Notes under the pieces: generated by a model
Databases searched by the model: none
What the model was told of the DNA's origin: nothing
What the model saw: the letters and a program-made list of their open reading frames with translations, nothing else
Shown: one piece after another, positions 9,485 through 16,662 of the stretch
Layout: the number at the start of each line of letters is the position of its first letter
Position numbering within the stretch: position 1 is the first letter of the stretch
Program-made: the position numbers and the translations under genes
Origin: JBCBSZ01 sp039197885
Lineage (GTDB): Bacteria; Actinomycetota; Acidimicrobiia; Acidimicrobiales; Poriferisodalaceae
Assembly (NCBI GenBank): GCA_039197885.1
Contig: JBCCTY010000001.1
Coordinates: forward strand, 1-64,000
Length of the DNA stretch: 64,000 nucleotides
Direction of reading: 5' to 3'

Positions 9485-9880
9485 CTATGCCCAGCACCAC
9501 TCCGACTCTGACCAGGGCGCACGGCCGAGCTCGGACCGGAGGCCCTCGGTGACGAGCACCTGGACGTCGACGTCGGTGTAGAACTCGGCGAGGGTGGCGC
9601 CGTCGCCGTGGCGGGCGACCCGGTCGGCGAGGTACCGCTCGGCGTGCTGGGCGAGCCCGACGTGGCTGCCGTTGCGAGCGTCGGGATCGAAGGCCGATTC
9701 GCAGGCCATCATCCGCAGCGTCCAGCCCTGGTGCAGGAGCGGCACGTGGCGGTGCACGGCGTCGGCGACGTCGTCGGGCACCTGGTGGGTGCCGTTGGCG
9801 ACGGCCACCGTGTCGGGCACGAGACCGACGGTGTGGAGGTACACGGCTGCGGCTGCGACCACGACGAGCAGGACGCGCAT
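9485..9880 (-). CDS. Secreted lytic-transglycosylase-like protein
   Basis: A 131-residue protein with a hydrophobic N-terminus (MRVLLVVVAAAAVYL) that should export or anchor it, and a small lysozyme-like stretch MACESAFDPDARNGSHVGLAQHAERYL, matching the ESxxxPxAxNxxxGLxQ pattern of soluble lytic transglycosylases with the Glu as catalytic acid. Its start shares one base with the stop of the translocase gene (TGATG at 9880), which argues for one operon and for a wall-opening job alongside DNA transfer, like VirB1. A structural or lysis role for the phage is also possible. Confidence 0.65.
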   Translation of the reverse strand: MRVLLVVVAAAAVYLHTVGLVPDTVAVANGTHQVPDDVADAVHRHVPLLHQGWTLRMMACESAFDPDARNGSHVGLAQHAERYLADRVARHGDGATLAEFYTDVDVQVLVTEGLRSELGRAPWSESEWCWA

Positions 9881-11562
9881 CAGGCCGCTCGGCGGCCGTG
9901 GTGCTTCCCGGCGCACGATCGGCACATCGGCGCGAGGTTGGATGGCTCGAGGTTCGCGCGGTCACCGTCGACCGGAACGACGATCACCTGCCGGTCGGCG
10001 CGGTTCGACCAGTCGAGCTGCTTGCCGCATCGGTCGCCAACGCAGCGCGGGTGTTCGCCGGCGAGGCTCGTCCAGAGCGCGAGCGCTGTCGAGGCGACGG
10101 TGCCGTCTCGCTTCCGGGCGAGTGGATGATCAGGTAGGTGCACGCGTGCGGGCGGCTCATCCCGCTGCGGGGTGACGCTCTGAGAGGCCGTCTCCGGGTC
10201 GTTGGGCACCTGACCCCGCAACCAGTGCTCGATCTCGTCGCTGAGGGGTGTCTCCGTCGCTGTCGCCGAATCCTGAGGGGGGTGAGTGAGGTAGGGGGTG
10301 GGGCCCTCGGTCTCTGTGGGTCGAAACGGGGGGGTGTGGCCGGTTCCACCCCCCTCCGGTCCACCCCCCTCGCGGGGATCGGGCATGGCGCGTCGTGGTG
10401 CGTACCGCTCGACGACGCTCGGGATCTGGTCGTCAGGAAGCCATGCGTACTGGACTCGTTGGGGCACGCTCATCCCGGCGGAGATCATGAACGCCTGGCC
10501 GCTGTTGATGGGCAGCAAGTGCGCAGGGGTCTGGTCCGCAAACGAGCCCATCACCACCTCGACGTCGCTGCGCTGGGAGAGGTGCCCGCAGGACCGGGCA
10601 GCGAAGTTCGCACGGATCTCGGTGTCGACCGAGCGATGCCCGGTGGTCTGGGTGGAGGCCACGACCATGACCCCGTCCTTGCGATGCTCCTTCACGAGCT
10701 TCCAGACGAGTCGCGCTGCTGCCTTGTTCGTTAGGACCTGGTGGAGCTCGTCGATGAACACGACGATCGGGGCCGGTCGGCCCTGGAGGTCACGGCACTG
10801 GTACAGGCTGGACCGGCGGTGCGACCGGATCCATCTGCGGTTCGCCTCGGCGTGTTCGACGACTTGCCGGAGCACGCTGGCCCAGTCCTTGGACTCGAGG
10901 GCACAGCCGGTGAAGACCTGTCGGTCGCCGAGCTCCTCTGCTGCGTCAAGCCATCGGGCAGCGTCGACCTCGCCTGGGTCGATGAGGTACATGTGCACGC
11001 CACCACGTGCCAGGTAGCCAGCCATCATGATCGTGGTGAGAGCGGTCTTGCCGGCACCGGTGAGGCCAGCGATGAGGACGTGCGGGGCGGGTTCTCGTTC
11101 GCCTGGGACGGCTTGGACGAGGGTCTTGCCGTTCATGGTCTGGCCGAGCCAGATGTAGGGCGTGTCGCGGTCGCCGGTCGGGGTCCAGAGCAGAGGTCCG
11201 GTGGGTCGTGCTCGGAGATCGATCGCGAGGCGTCCCCGTCGGGAGCCGAGGCCGTTGTCGGCGAGGACCTCGATGTGGGTGGCTTCGAGGTCCTCGGCCA
11301 GACCGGCGGCGACCTTCGCGATGTCTTCGATCTGGCCGCCCATGGGGCACTGCACCGCGAAGATGTAGAGGCCGTCTCGGACGAGCTCGGGCGCGCCGAG
11401 ACTGGGCCACTCCTCTCGCTTCGTTTCTCCGATGCCGACCTTGCGGACCAGGCCCCTGGCGGCGCAGGCCTCGTCCCACAGCTCCGCTACTTGGGTCGGG
11501 GTGTAGGAGGCGCGGTCCGAGGGGAGTGATGTGAGGCGCTGCCAGGCGCTGCGGATCCCCAT
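9880..11562 (-). CDS. FtsK/TraSA-like DNA translocase with HNH-like C-terminal domain
   Basis: A 560-residue P-loop ATPase of the FtsK/SpoIIIE group: Walker A GLTGAGKT (residues 166-173), Walker B IVVFIDE (266-272), then ASTQTTGHRSVDTEIRANFAAR, typical of plasmid and ICE transfer proteins that pump double-stranded DNA. It lacks the long membrane segment of chromosomal FtsK; the next gene supplies a membrane protein. After a Pro/Gly-rich linker (about 390-480) the last 55 residues contain CVGDRCGKQ and LEPSNLAPMCRSCAGKHHG, the frame of an HNH zinc domain, but the central His-Ile pair reads VPVDG, so nuclease activity is doubtful. A role in prophage or plasmid DNA movement is inferred. Confidence 0.8.
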   Translation of the reverse strand: MGIRSAWQRLTSLPSDRASYTPTQVAELWDEACAARGLVRKVGIGETKREEWPSLGAPELVRDGLYIFAVQCPMGGQIEDIAKVAAGLAEDLEATHIEVLADNGLGSRRGRLAIDLRARPTGPLLWTPTGDRDTPYIWLGQTMNGKTLVQAVPGEREPAPHVLIAGLTGAGKTALTTIMMAGYLARGGVHMYLIDPGEVDAARWLDAAEELGDRQVFTGCALESKDWASVLRQVVEHAEANRRWIRSHRRSSLYQCRDLQGRPAPIVVFIDELHQVLTNKAAARLVWKLVKEHRKDGVMVVASTQTTGHRSVDTEIRANFAARSCGHLSQRSDVEVVMGSFADQTPAHLLPINSGQAFMISAGMSVPQRVQYAWLPDDQIPSVVERYAPRRAMPDPREGGGPEGGGTGHTPPFRPTETEGPTPYLTHPPQDSATATETPLSDEIEHWLRGQVPNDPETASQSVTPQRDEPPARVHLPDHPLARKRDGTVASTALALWTSLAGEHPRCVGDRCGKQLDWSNRADRQVIVVPVDGDRANLEPSNLAPMCRSCAGKHHGRRAA

Positions 11563-11563
11563 C

Positions 11564-12331
11564 TCAGATCTTGATCATCTTGGTGGCGGTCCACGGGGTG
11601 AGGACCGCTGCGGCGATGATCAGCACGGCCTTGGATGCGACAAGGATCGCCATGGAGGTGCCGCCCATCCCGACGATCCAGAGTGGCGCGATGGGGAGCT
11701 GCAGGAGGAACGTGCCGCGGCCGTAGGCGAGGATGAACCCGGTGAGGAGCAGGTAGACGGTCTGGGTGAACACGGCGAACGCCATGGCTTGAGCCAGGAA
11801 GTCGAGCTTCTCGCCCTGCTTGCGGAGGCGCCATCCGACGCTGAGCACGGACCACATGATGACGACGAACACCAGCACGCTCGAGCTGATGAATGCTCGG
11901 TCAGGCAGGTAGATGGTCCAGGCCACGAAGCCGCAGAGCGTCATGCCGGTGAAGAACCATCGGCGTGCCGGGCCCCGTCCGTGGCGGGACCAGCTGACGA
12001 AGGTGACGGTCAGGGTGAAGGCGAAGAAGCTGATGAGGCCGATGACCCAGACGGTCGGCACCTCGCCTGGCTGACGTCGGAGCGGGTGGGTCCAGTTGTC
12101 CCCGGCGAGGGTCAGGTTGTAGTTGCCGATCTGGAGGTCTTCGCCGGCGAGGTCGAGGAGGATCCACCAGAGGTGGCAGGAGCTGTAGACCCAGGCCGCA
12201 GCGAACAGCGCGACCCTCGGGGAGAGGTTTCCGAAGAGGCCCCGCCAGAGCGCGCCCGGGGTCGCCGGGCGGCGCTTGGGTTCTGGTCGTTCCCGGGTCT
12301 CGACGGTCTCAGTGACGTCGAGGATCTCCAT
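11564..12331 (-). CDS. Polytopic membrane protein of the translocase module
   Basis: 255 residues with about six hydrophobic segments (around VALFAAAWVYSSCHLWWILL, VWVIGLISFFAFTLTVTFV, FFTGMTLCGFVAWTIYL, SSVLVFVVIMWSVLSV, AFAVFTQTVYLLLTGFIL and IVGMGGTSMAILVASKAVLIIAAAVL) after a charged N-terminal tail. No family recognised. It ends two bases before the translocase start, so the two are cotranscribed; it may dock the translocase to the membrane. Confidence 0.75.
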   Translation of the reverse strand: MEILDVTETVETRERPEPKRRPATPGALWRGLFGNLSPRVALFAAAWVYSSCHLWWILLDLAGEDLQIGNYNLTLAGDNWTHPLRRQPGEVPTVWVIGLISFFAFTLTVTFVSWSRHGRGPARRWFFTGMTLCGFVAWTIYLPDRAFISSSVLVFVVIMWSVLSVGWRLRKQGEKLDFLAQAMAFAVFTQTVYLLLTGFILAYGRGTFLLQLPIAPLWIVGMGGTSMAILVASKAVLIIAAAVLTPWTATKMIKI

Positions 12332-12332
12332 G

Positions 12333-12590
12333 TCAGGCTGCCGTGTTGGCGTGGCCGTTCGTTCGGGCCTTCGGCTCGTTCTTGCCCATCGCGGCGTTGA
12401 ACCGGAGGGCGCGCTGCATCTCGGCCTCGGAGAGGGGATCGTCGGCGTCGGTCTTCTCGATGCCGAGCTGAATCAGGTCGGCGATCGCGGCGCCCTGAGT
12501 CGGGTAGCGCACGCCGACGAGTTCGTCGATGCGCTTTCGCAGGTCGTCCGAGAGGAGGAACTGGATCTGGTGCGGGTCGTTCGAGGCCAT
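12333..12590 (-). CDS. Ribbon-helix-helix-like small protein
   Basis: An 85-residue protein whose first half, HQIQFLLSDDLRKRIDELVG then TQGAAIADLIQLGIEK, fits the beta-helix-helix layout of CopG/ParG-type DNA-binding proteins. The tail is charged and disordered. It lies one base upstream of the membrane-protein gene and opens the transfer-like module, so it is likely the local repressor or a plasmid-type auxiliary factor. The ATG at 12590 is the natural start; the frame stays open upstream only as a shadow of other genes. Confidence 0.7.
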   Translation of the reverse strand: MASNDPHQIQFLLSDDLRKRIDELVGVRYPTQGAAIADLIQLGIEKTDADDPLSEAEMQRALRFNAAMGKNEPKARTNGHANTAA

Positions 12591-12786
12591 GACGAGACGG
12601 CTCCCTATGTCATCGGTTGGAGTACCGATGACGGTGGCACATCTCCAATTCGGGGTCAAGCATGGTCGGTCATGGTCGACCCTGGAGCGGTCCGATACCG
12701 TCCTGGGCGCATCGGTTGGAGCTGATGCGGGGACCGCCCCGGGCCTTCGGGTCCGGGGCCCCTCGCGTCGGGCGTGGGAGGTGGGC

Positions 12787-13017
12787 GTGGAAGACGAAGA
12801 CGACGGCGGCACCTGGGACGGTGCACCCGTGTGGCTGTTCCTGCTGGCCGGGTTCATGAGCCTCGCTGCGGTGATCGCCGTCAGCGCTCCGCTCAACGAG
12901 GGTCTCGACCTCGACTTCACCCAACAGGTCGTGCTCCGTGGCGAGTTCGCTGGCCCGTGGCTCATCTCGGCCTCGGTCCTGTGGGCTGCCGTGGCGCTCT
13001 GGCGGCCACGCACCTGA
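12787..13017 (+). CDS. Small two-helix membrane protein on the opposite strand
   Basis: A 76-residue product starting at GTG 12787 (GGGAGG at 12776-12782), with two hydrophobic helices (VWLFLLAGFMSLAAVIAVSA and WLISASVLWAAVALW) after an acidic head EDEDDGG. It runs against nearly all its neighbours and is followed by a hairpin terminator, so it is probably a separate unit expressed in the lysogen; superinfection-exclusion proteins often look like this, but function is not shown. Confidence 0.6.
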   Translation: MEDEDDGGTWDGAPVWLFLLAGFMSLAAVIAVSAPLNEGLDLDFTQQVVLRGEFAGPWLISASVLWAAVALWRPRT

Positions 13018-13033
13018 CCCCGGACGCGACAAC

Positions 13034-13059
13034 GCCCCCCGGCCCAGAGGCCGAGGGGC
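13034..13059. terminator. GC-rich hairpin between convergent genes
   Basis: GCCCCCCGGCC (13034-13044) pairs with GGCCGAGGGGC (13049-13059) over 11 positions with one mismatch and a four-base loop. It lies between convergent genes ending at 13017 and 13094, so it may terminate both. There is no T-run, common in high-GC actinobacteria. Confidence 0.65.
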
Positions 13060-13093
13060 GAAGTGGCGAGGCTATCGAGGGTTGACTGCCGGG

Positions 13094-14023
13094 TCAGGCG
13101 GCCAGCGCCAGTCCGTCGGGGTCGGTGTTGCCTTCGATCAGGAGCCCGGGCCCGCGGTCGAGCCGACCCCAGTCCGGACAGGTGTTGCCCGAGACGACGT
13201 TGTCGACGATGCGCCCGGTCGGCGCCGGCCACGACGCCCCGCTCTGGATGTTGACGTAGAGCGCGAGGCACGTCGAGGTGATGAGCCGGTTCTGCTCGAC
13301 GACGATGTTGGTGAGCGGGGCCCGGTCGGCGGACTGCTTCATGGCCGAGGTCTGGCCGCCCGTGTCGTGCACGAGCTGGTTGCGGCGGATCACGATGTCG
13401 TTGCCACCGGTGCCCTGCACCGCGTCGTTGTGCGAGCTCCCGACCCGGCGGAGGTCCCCGATCCAGCTGTCTTCGATGAGGACTCGGGCGTTGGCCTTCG
13501 CGCCGTCGATGCACCCGGAGATGAGGACCCGGCGCAGGGTGTAGTCGGAGCGGCCGACGCAGCCCTGGGTGGCGTCGCCGGTGCCGAAGATTGTCGAATC
13601 TTCGATTCGTAAGCCGGTGCAGCCGTCGCACTCGACGACGAGGCGGCGGTTCCCTTCGATCTGGGAGCGGGTGATGGTGACGTTGTCGGCGCGGACGATG
13701 AGCCCGCCGACGATGCGGCGCCCGTCGAGCACGGTGCCGTCGACGTCGACCACGGTGGCCTGCTGCTGGGCGAGCAGGAGCCCGTCGGGCACGCCGACCT
13801 CGTCGCGCTCGGGCCACGGGGTCGGGTCCGACGGGGTCGTGGTGGGCGGAACTTGGGTTGTGGTGGTCGGAGTCCAAGGCTCGGTGGTGGGACTTGGAAC
13901 CGTGGTCGTGGGTGGCCCGGACGCGACTTCGCCCTCGCCCCCGACCCGGACCCCAAGGGTCAGGCCGACGACGAGGGCGACGATCACGCTGGCGAGCCAC
14001 CCGATTCGGGTGGCTGCGGTCAT
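13094..14023 (-). CDS. Secreted or anchored parallel beta-helix protein
   Basis: 309 residues: a signal-anchor near the start (IGWLASVIVALVVGLTLGV), a Pro/Thr linker (about 38-65), then a right-handed beta-helix domain built of short repeated strands such as LIVRADNVTITRSQIEGNRR, LRIEDSTIFGTG, VLISGCIDGAK and IVVEQNRLITS, as in pectate-lyase-fold proteins. Such domains bind or cut surface polysaccharides. ATG 14023 forms ATGA with the upstream stop and fixes the start. An export signal is unusual for a virion protein and suggests an exposed protein of the host cell, possibly a lysogenic trait. Confidence 0.7.
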   Translation of the reverse strand: MTAATRIGWLASVIVALVVGLTLGVRVGGEGEVASGPPTTTVPSPTTEPWTPTTTTQVPPTTTPSDPTPWPERDEVGVPDGLLLAQQQATVVDVDGTVLDGRRIVGGLIVRADNVTITRSQIEGNRRLVVECDGCTGLRIEDSTIFGTGDATQGCVGRSDYTLRRVLISGCIDGAKANARVLIEDSWIGDLRRVGSSHNDAVQGTGGNDIVIRRNQLVHDTGGQTSAMKQSADRAPLTNIVVEQNRLITSTCLALYVNIQSGASWPAPTGRIVDNVVSGNTCPDWGRLDRGPGLLIEGNTDPDGLALAA

Positions 14024-14322
14024 GAGTGGTTGCACCACCCTCGACCGCATGACCCGATGCCGGCGTAGCACGTGGCGACCTCATCGACGTCGGCCACGGC
14101 ACCCTGACGATGCCAGTCGTCCGGCATGTCGCACTGGTCCATCTCGACGCTCAGGGTGTACGACTCCAGAGCTTGCTCGGCGGCCATCCGCTGGAGCTCG
14201 ACGAACCGGTGCTTCGTCATCGGCGGCATCAGGGCGTTGTCGCAGATGTCGTCGTGCTCCGGGCCGCCCTGCTCGCACCACTCCGGCGCACAGGCGCGTT
14301 GCGCGGTCTCGACAACCGACAT
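14020..14322 (-). CDS. Cysteine-rich hypothetical protein
   Basis: A 100-residue unrecognised protein with eight cysteines, including pairs near the N-terminus (ACAPEWC) and at the end (CYAGIGSCGRGWCNHS). It overlaps both neighbours (TGATG at its start, ATGA at its end), so it is coexpressed with the beta-helix gene and the lysis-region genes. Confidence 0.65.
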   Translation of the reverse strand: MSVVETAQRACAPEWCEQGGPEHDDICDNALMPPMTKHRFVELQRMAAEQALESYTLSVEMDQCDMPDDWHRQGAVADVDEVATCYAGIGSCGRGWCNHS

Positions 14323-14510
14323 CACGCCATCTCAGGCGTCGAGGTGTTCGGCGTGGCCCACACGAGCAGCGCGGTGGCCGCCGAGGCGACGAGGCCGTCG
14401 GCGTAGACCGAGAGCTCGGCCACGGCGTCGGTGATCGCGAGGGACAGGATCGGGGTCACGACGGCGACGATGGCCTTCGCGATGGTGGTGAGGCGCTGGA
14501 TCGGGGTCAC
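14322..14510 (-). CDS. Holin-like small membrane protein
   Basis: 62 residues starting at GTG 14510 behind GGAGAC. Two hydrophobic segments (AIVAVVTPILSLAITDAV and GLVASAATALLVWAT) and its place two genes after the endolysin suggest a holin. Sequence families of holins are too loose for a firm call. Confidence 0.6.
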   Translation of the reverse strand: MTPIQRLTTIAKAIVAVVTPILSLAITDAVAELSVYADGLVASAATALLVWATPNTSTPEMA

Positions 14511-14529
14511 GGGGTCTCCTTGGGGTGGG

Positions 14530-14835
14530 TCAGTCGTGGTCGATGAGGCGGTCGACGATCGATCGCACGGAGATGCGGATGTCGTCGACGGTGTCTTGGA
14601 TCCCGGAGATGGCGGTCTCCTGTGCGACCTGGCGGAGCTCCATCCGGGTCTGCCGCTCGTCCATCCGGGTCTGTCGTTCCTCGATGCGCTGGGCTCGCTC
14701 GACGAGACGGGGCTCGCCGGCGGGCGCCTGGTTGGTGGCCCGGTTGGCGCCCTTGGCGTGTCGGAACGTCGCGACCGCAGCGATGGTCGGAGGAGTCGCT
14801 CCGATGAGTGCGACGAGGAGGACGTCGAGGTTCAC
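14530..14835 (-). CDS. Membrane-anchored coiled-coil protein of the lysis cassette
   Basis: 101 residues: one N-terminal membrane helix (VLLVALIGATPPTIAAVATF), then a long helix with a seven-residue repeat (IEERQTRMDERQTRMELRQ) ending in a charged helix. Proteins with this layout follow the endolysin in many actinobacteriophages and are thought to assist lysis. The GTG start at 14835 overlaps the amidase stop (GTGA). Confidence 0.65.
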   Translation of the reverse strand: MNLDVLLVALIGATPPTIAAVATFRHAKGANRATNQAPAGEPRLVERAQRIEERQTRMDERQTRMELRQVAQETAISGIQDTVDDIRISVRSIVDRLIDHD

Positions 14836-15719
14836 GTGGCGAGTCGGCCGGACACGTTGACCCGGGTCTTGTCGAGCTCCTGGCGCACGATCGCGCGGAT
14901 CTGAGCATCGCTGGCCCCACCACCCTCGCCGTTCGGGATGGCCTGGAGGACTCGCTGGACGATCTCGGCGATCAGGTCGGCCTGGCCGGCGAGGAGGGCG
15001 TCGACCTTGCCGTTCATCGACAGGATCGGCGTGGCGAGATCGTGCACGGCCACACCAGAGCGCTCGTGGGGCCCGCGCTCGACCCAGCCGACCAACGTCT
15101 CGTGGATGTCGATGAGCATGCGCTTCTCTTCGGGGGTCATCTCGTCCTCCAGGTAGAGGGTGAACGGGGGTTGGAGGCGGCCGAGCTCGGCGTAGAGCTG
15201 CGTGCCGGGGCAGGCCGTGGCCTTGGTGTCTCGGTGCCCGATCGTCGGGCGCGCGCCGATCGGGTCGTCGAGCAGCGAGCCGACCCAGCGGTAGGCCGAG
15301 GCGACGCCCGGGGTGACCGGGTCGTGGATGGTGTTGCCGGCGTAGGCCACGCCGTAGCGGGTGCTGTTGAACCCCTCGGTGTGGGCACCGGTGCGACCGA
15401 GCCCGCGACCCTCGGCGACGACGGCGTGGTTCGGATCGTCGGTGCGGAACACGACGAAGCTGTACGGCACCTCGGGGCCGAGATCAGCGGCCCGCACCCG
15501 GGTGAGGTTCCGCATGAAGCGGCCGATGTCGTCGAGGTCGCCGTGGGTGATCCCGTCGCGGTCCCAGTCCTGGACGACCGAGACGGTGTGGTGGGCGACG
15601 ATTCCCACGAACCTGGATGTCGGCACCACGTGCCCGCGTACCGGGACGGCGCCGAGGCCGACGTCGGTGCGGTCGAGGTAGGTGACTCGGGTGCCGTCGG
15701 CGAGGAGCTGCTCGAGCAT
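14832..15719 (-). CDS. Endolysin, N-acetylmuramoyl-L-alanine amidase
   Basis: Cuts the amide bond between muramic acid and the peptide of peptidoglycan to release phage. The first 175 residues are an Amidase_2/PGRP domain with zinc ligands in VAHHT (residues 41-45) and GHRDTKATACPG (161-172; His162 and Cys170). The rest (to 295) is helical with a coiled-coil-like stretch and no known wall-binding repeat. It begins the lysis cassette directly behind tail genes. The family and position are standard for actinobacterial phages. Confidence 0.9.
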   Translation of the reverse strand: MLEQLLADGTRVTYLDRTDVGLGAVPVRGHVVPTSRFVGIVAHHTVSVVQDWDRDGITHGDLDDIGRFMRNLTRVRAADLGPEVPYSFVVFRTDDPNHAVVAEGRGLGRTGAHTEGFNSTRYGVAYAGNTIHDPVTPGVASAYRWVGSLLDDPIGARPTIGHRDTKATACPGTQLYAELGRLQPPFTLYLEDEMTPEEKRMLIDIHETLVGWVERGPHERSGVAVHDLATPILSMNGKVDALLAGQADLIAEIVQRVLQAIPNGEGGGASDAQIRAIVRQELDKTRVNVSGRLAT

Positions 15720-15732
15720 CAGCCGGCGCCGA

Positions 15733-16311
15733 TCAGGCGGCGAGGAAGTCCAGCGCCCCGGCGGCGATCTGGTAGGTCCCGCCGGAGGGGAACGGGTTCG
15801 GGATGGCGTCCTGGACGTAGACGACGCCGTCAGCCGAGATGGTCACCGCGGCGCCGCCCTCGGTCAGGGAGACCTGGAAGGTGTCGGTGGTGGCCGACAC
15901 GACGTAGTAGAAGGTCTCGGCTGCGAGCCCGGTGGGGAGGCCCTCGCCGTTGTGCTCTTCGACGATGACCCGGTCGTTGTCGCTGAGCCCGTGGGCGGGG
16001 AGGGTGATGAGGTCACCGGTGTTCTCGACGAGCGCGGGCCGCTTGAACGTCGACCCGGCCGGCGTCTTGGAGTGCTGGGTGCCACCGCTGAGGGCGGTGT
16101 AGCCGGCGACCCAGAACACGGTGCCACCGGCGGTGACGGTGATGTCCTCGGCGTTGGTGTTGTCGCCGATGCGGGAGGCGGCGGCGTCCCACTCGACGGC
16201 GACACGGGCCGAGGCGACCGAGGTGTCGGAGTCGTCGAGCAGGTCGAGGTGGGTGATGAGCCCGGTGACCGCGTCGACGGCGGCGTTCTTGGCTGCGACG
16301 GAGGTGGACAT
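15733..16311 (-). CDS. Phage structural protein, probable tail-tip component
   Basis: A 192-residue unrecognised protein lying between tail-fibre-like genes and the endolysin. A helical first part (AAKNAAVDAVTGLITHLDLLDD) is followed by beta-rich sequence with the pattern GDLITLPAHGLSDNDRVIVEE...YYVVSATTDTFQVSLT, seen as a short beta-domain in many phage tail proteins. Confidence 0.65.
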   Translation of the reverse strand: MSTSVAAKNAAVDAVTGLITHLDLLDDSDTSVASARVAVEWDAAASRIGDNTNAEDITVTAGGTVFWVAGYTALSGGTQHSKTPAGSTFKRPALVENTGDLITLPAHGLSDNDRVIVEEHNGEGLPTGLAAETFYYVVSATTDTFQVSLTEGGAAVTISADGVVYVQDAIPNPFPSGGTYQIAAGALDFLAA

Positions 16312-16326
16312 GGTGGTGCTCCTGGG

Positions 16327-16662
16327 TCAGGGGGTGTGGGCGGTGCCTCGCACCCGCACGGTGAGGCGCTGGTCCTTCTTGCGGGCCGGGCTACGGGTGT
16401 CGTGGACGCGGCAGATGACGATCCACTCGCCTTCGACGTCAGGGGCGTCGATGTACGCGGTGACGGTGGTGTCGTCGTTCGTGATGTTCGAGATGGTCGG
16501 GCCGCCGGCCTGGCCGCCCTCCAGGAACACCTGGATGCTGGCAGGGTCGATGGTCTGGCCGTCCTCGAGCCAGGGCCCTCCTTCGGTGGTGGCCCCGTTG
16601 GCGTCCCAGGTCCAGTAGTCACCGTCGTCGGGGTCGAGGTCCATGACGTTGCTCGTGGCCAT
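16327..16662 (-). CDS. Small phage structural protein, Ig-like
   Basis: 111 residues, beta-rich, with YWTWDANGA, VTAYIDAPDVEGEWIVICRV and RLTVRVRGTA, resembling one small immunoglobulin-like domain. AAGGAG five bases before ATG 16662 supports the start, which shares a base with the upstream stop. Likely a minor tail or decoration protein. Confidence 0.6.
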   Translation of the reverse strand: MATSNVMDLDPDDGDYWTWDANGATTEGGPWLEDGQTIDPASIQVFLEGGQAGGPTISNITNDDTTVTAYIDAPDVEGEWIVICRVHDTRSPARKKDQRLTVRVRGTAHTP

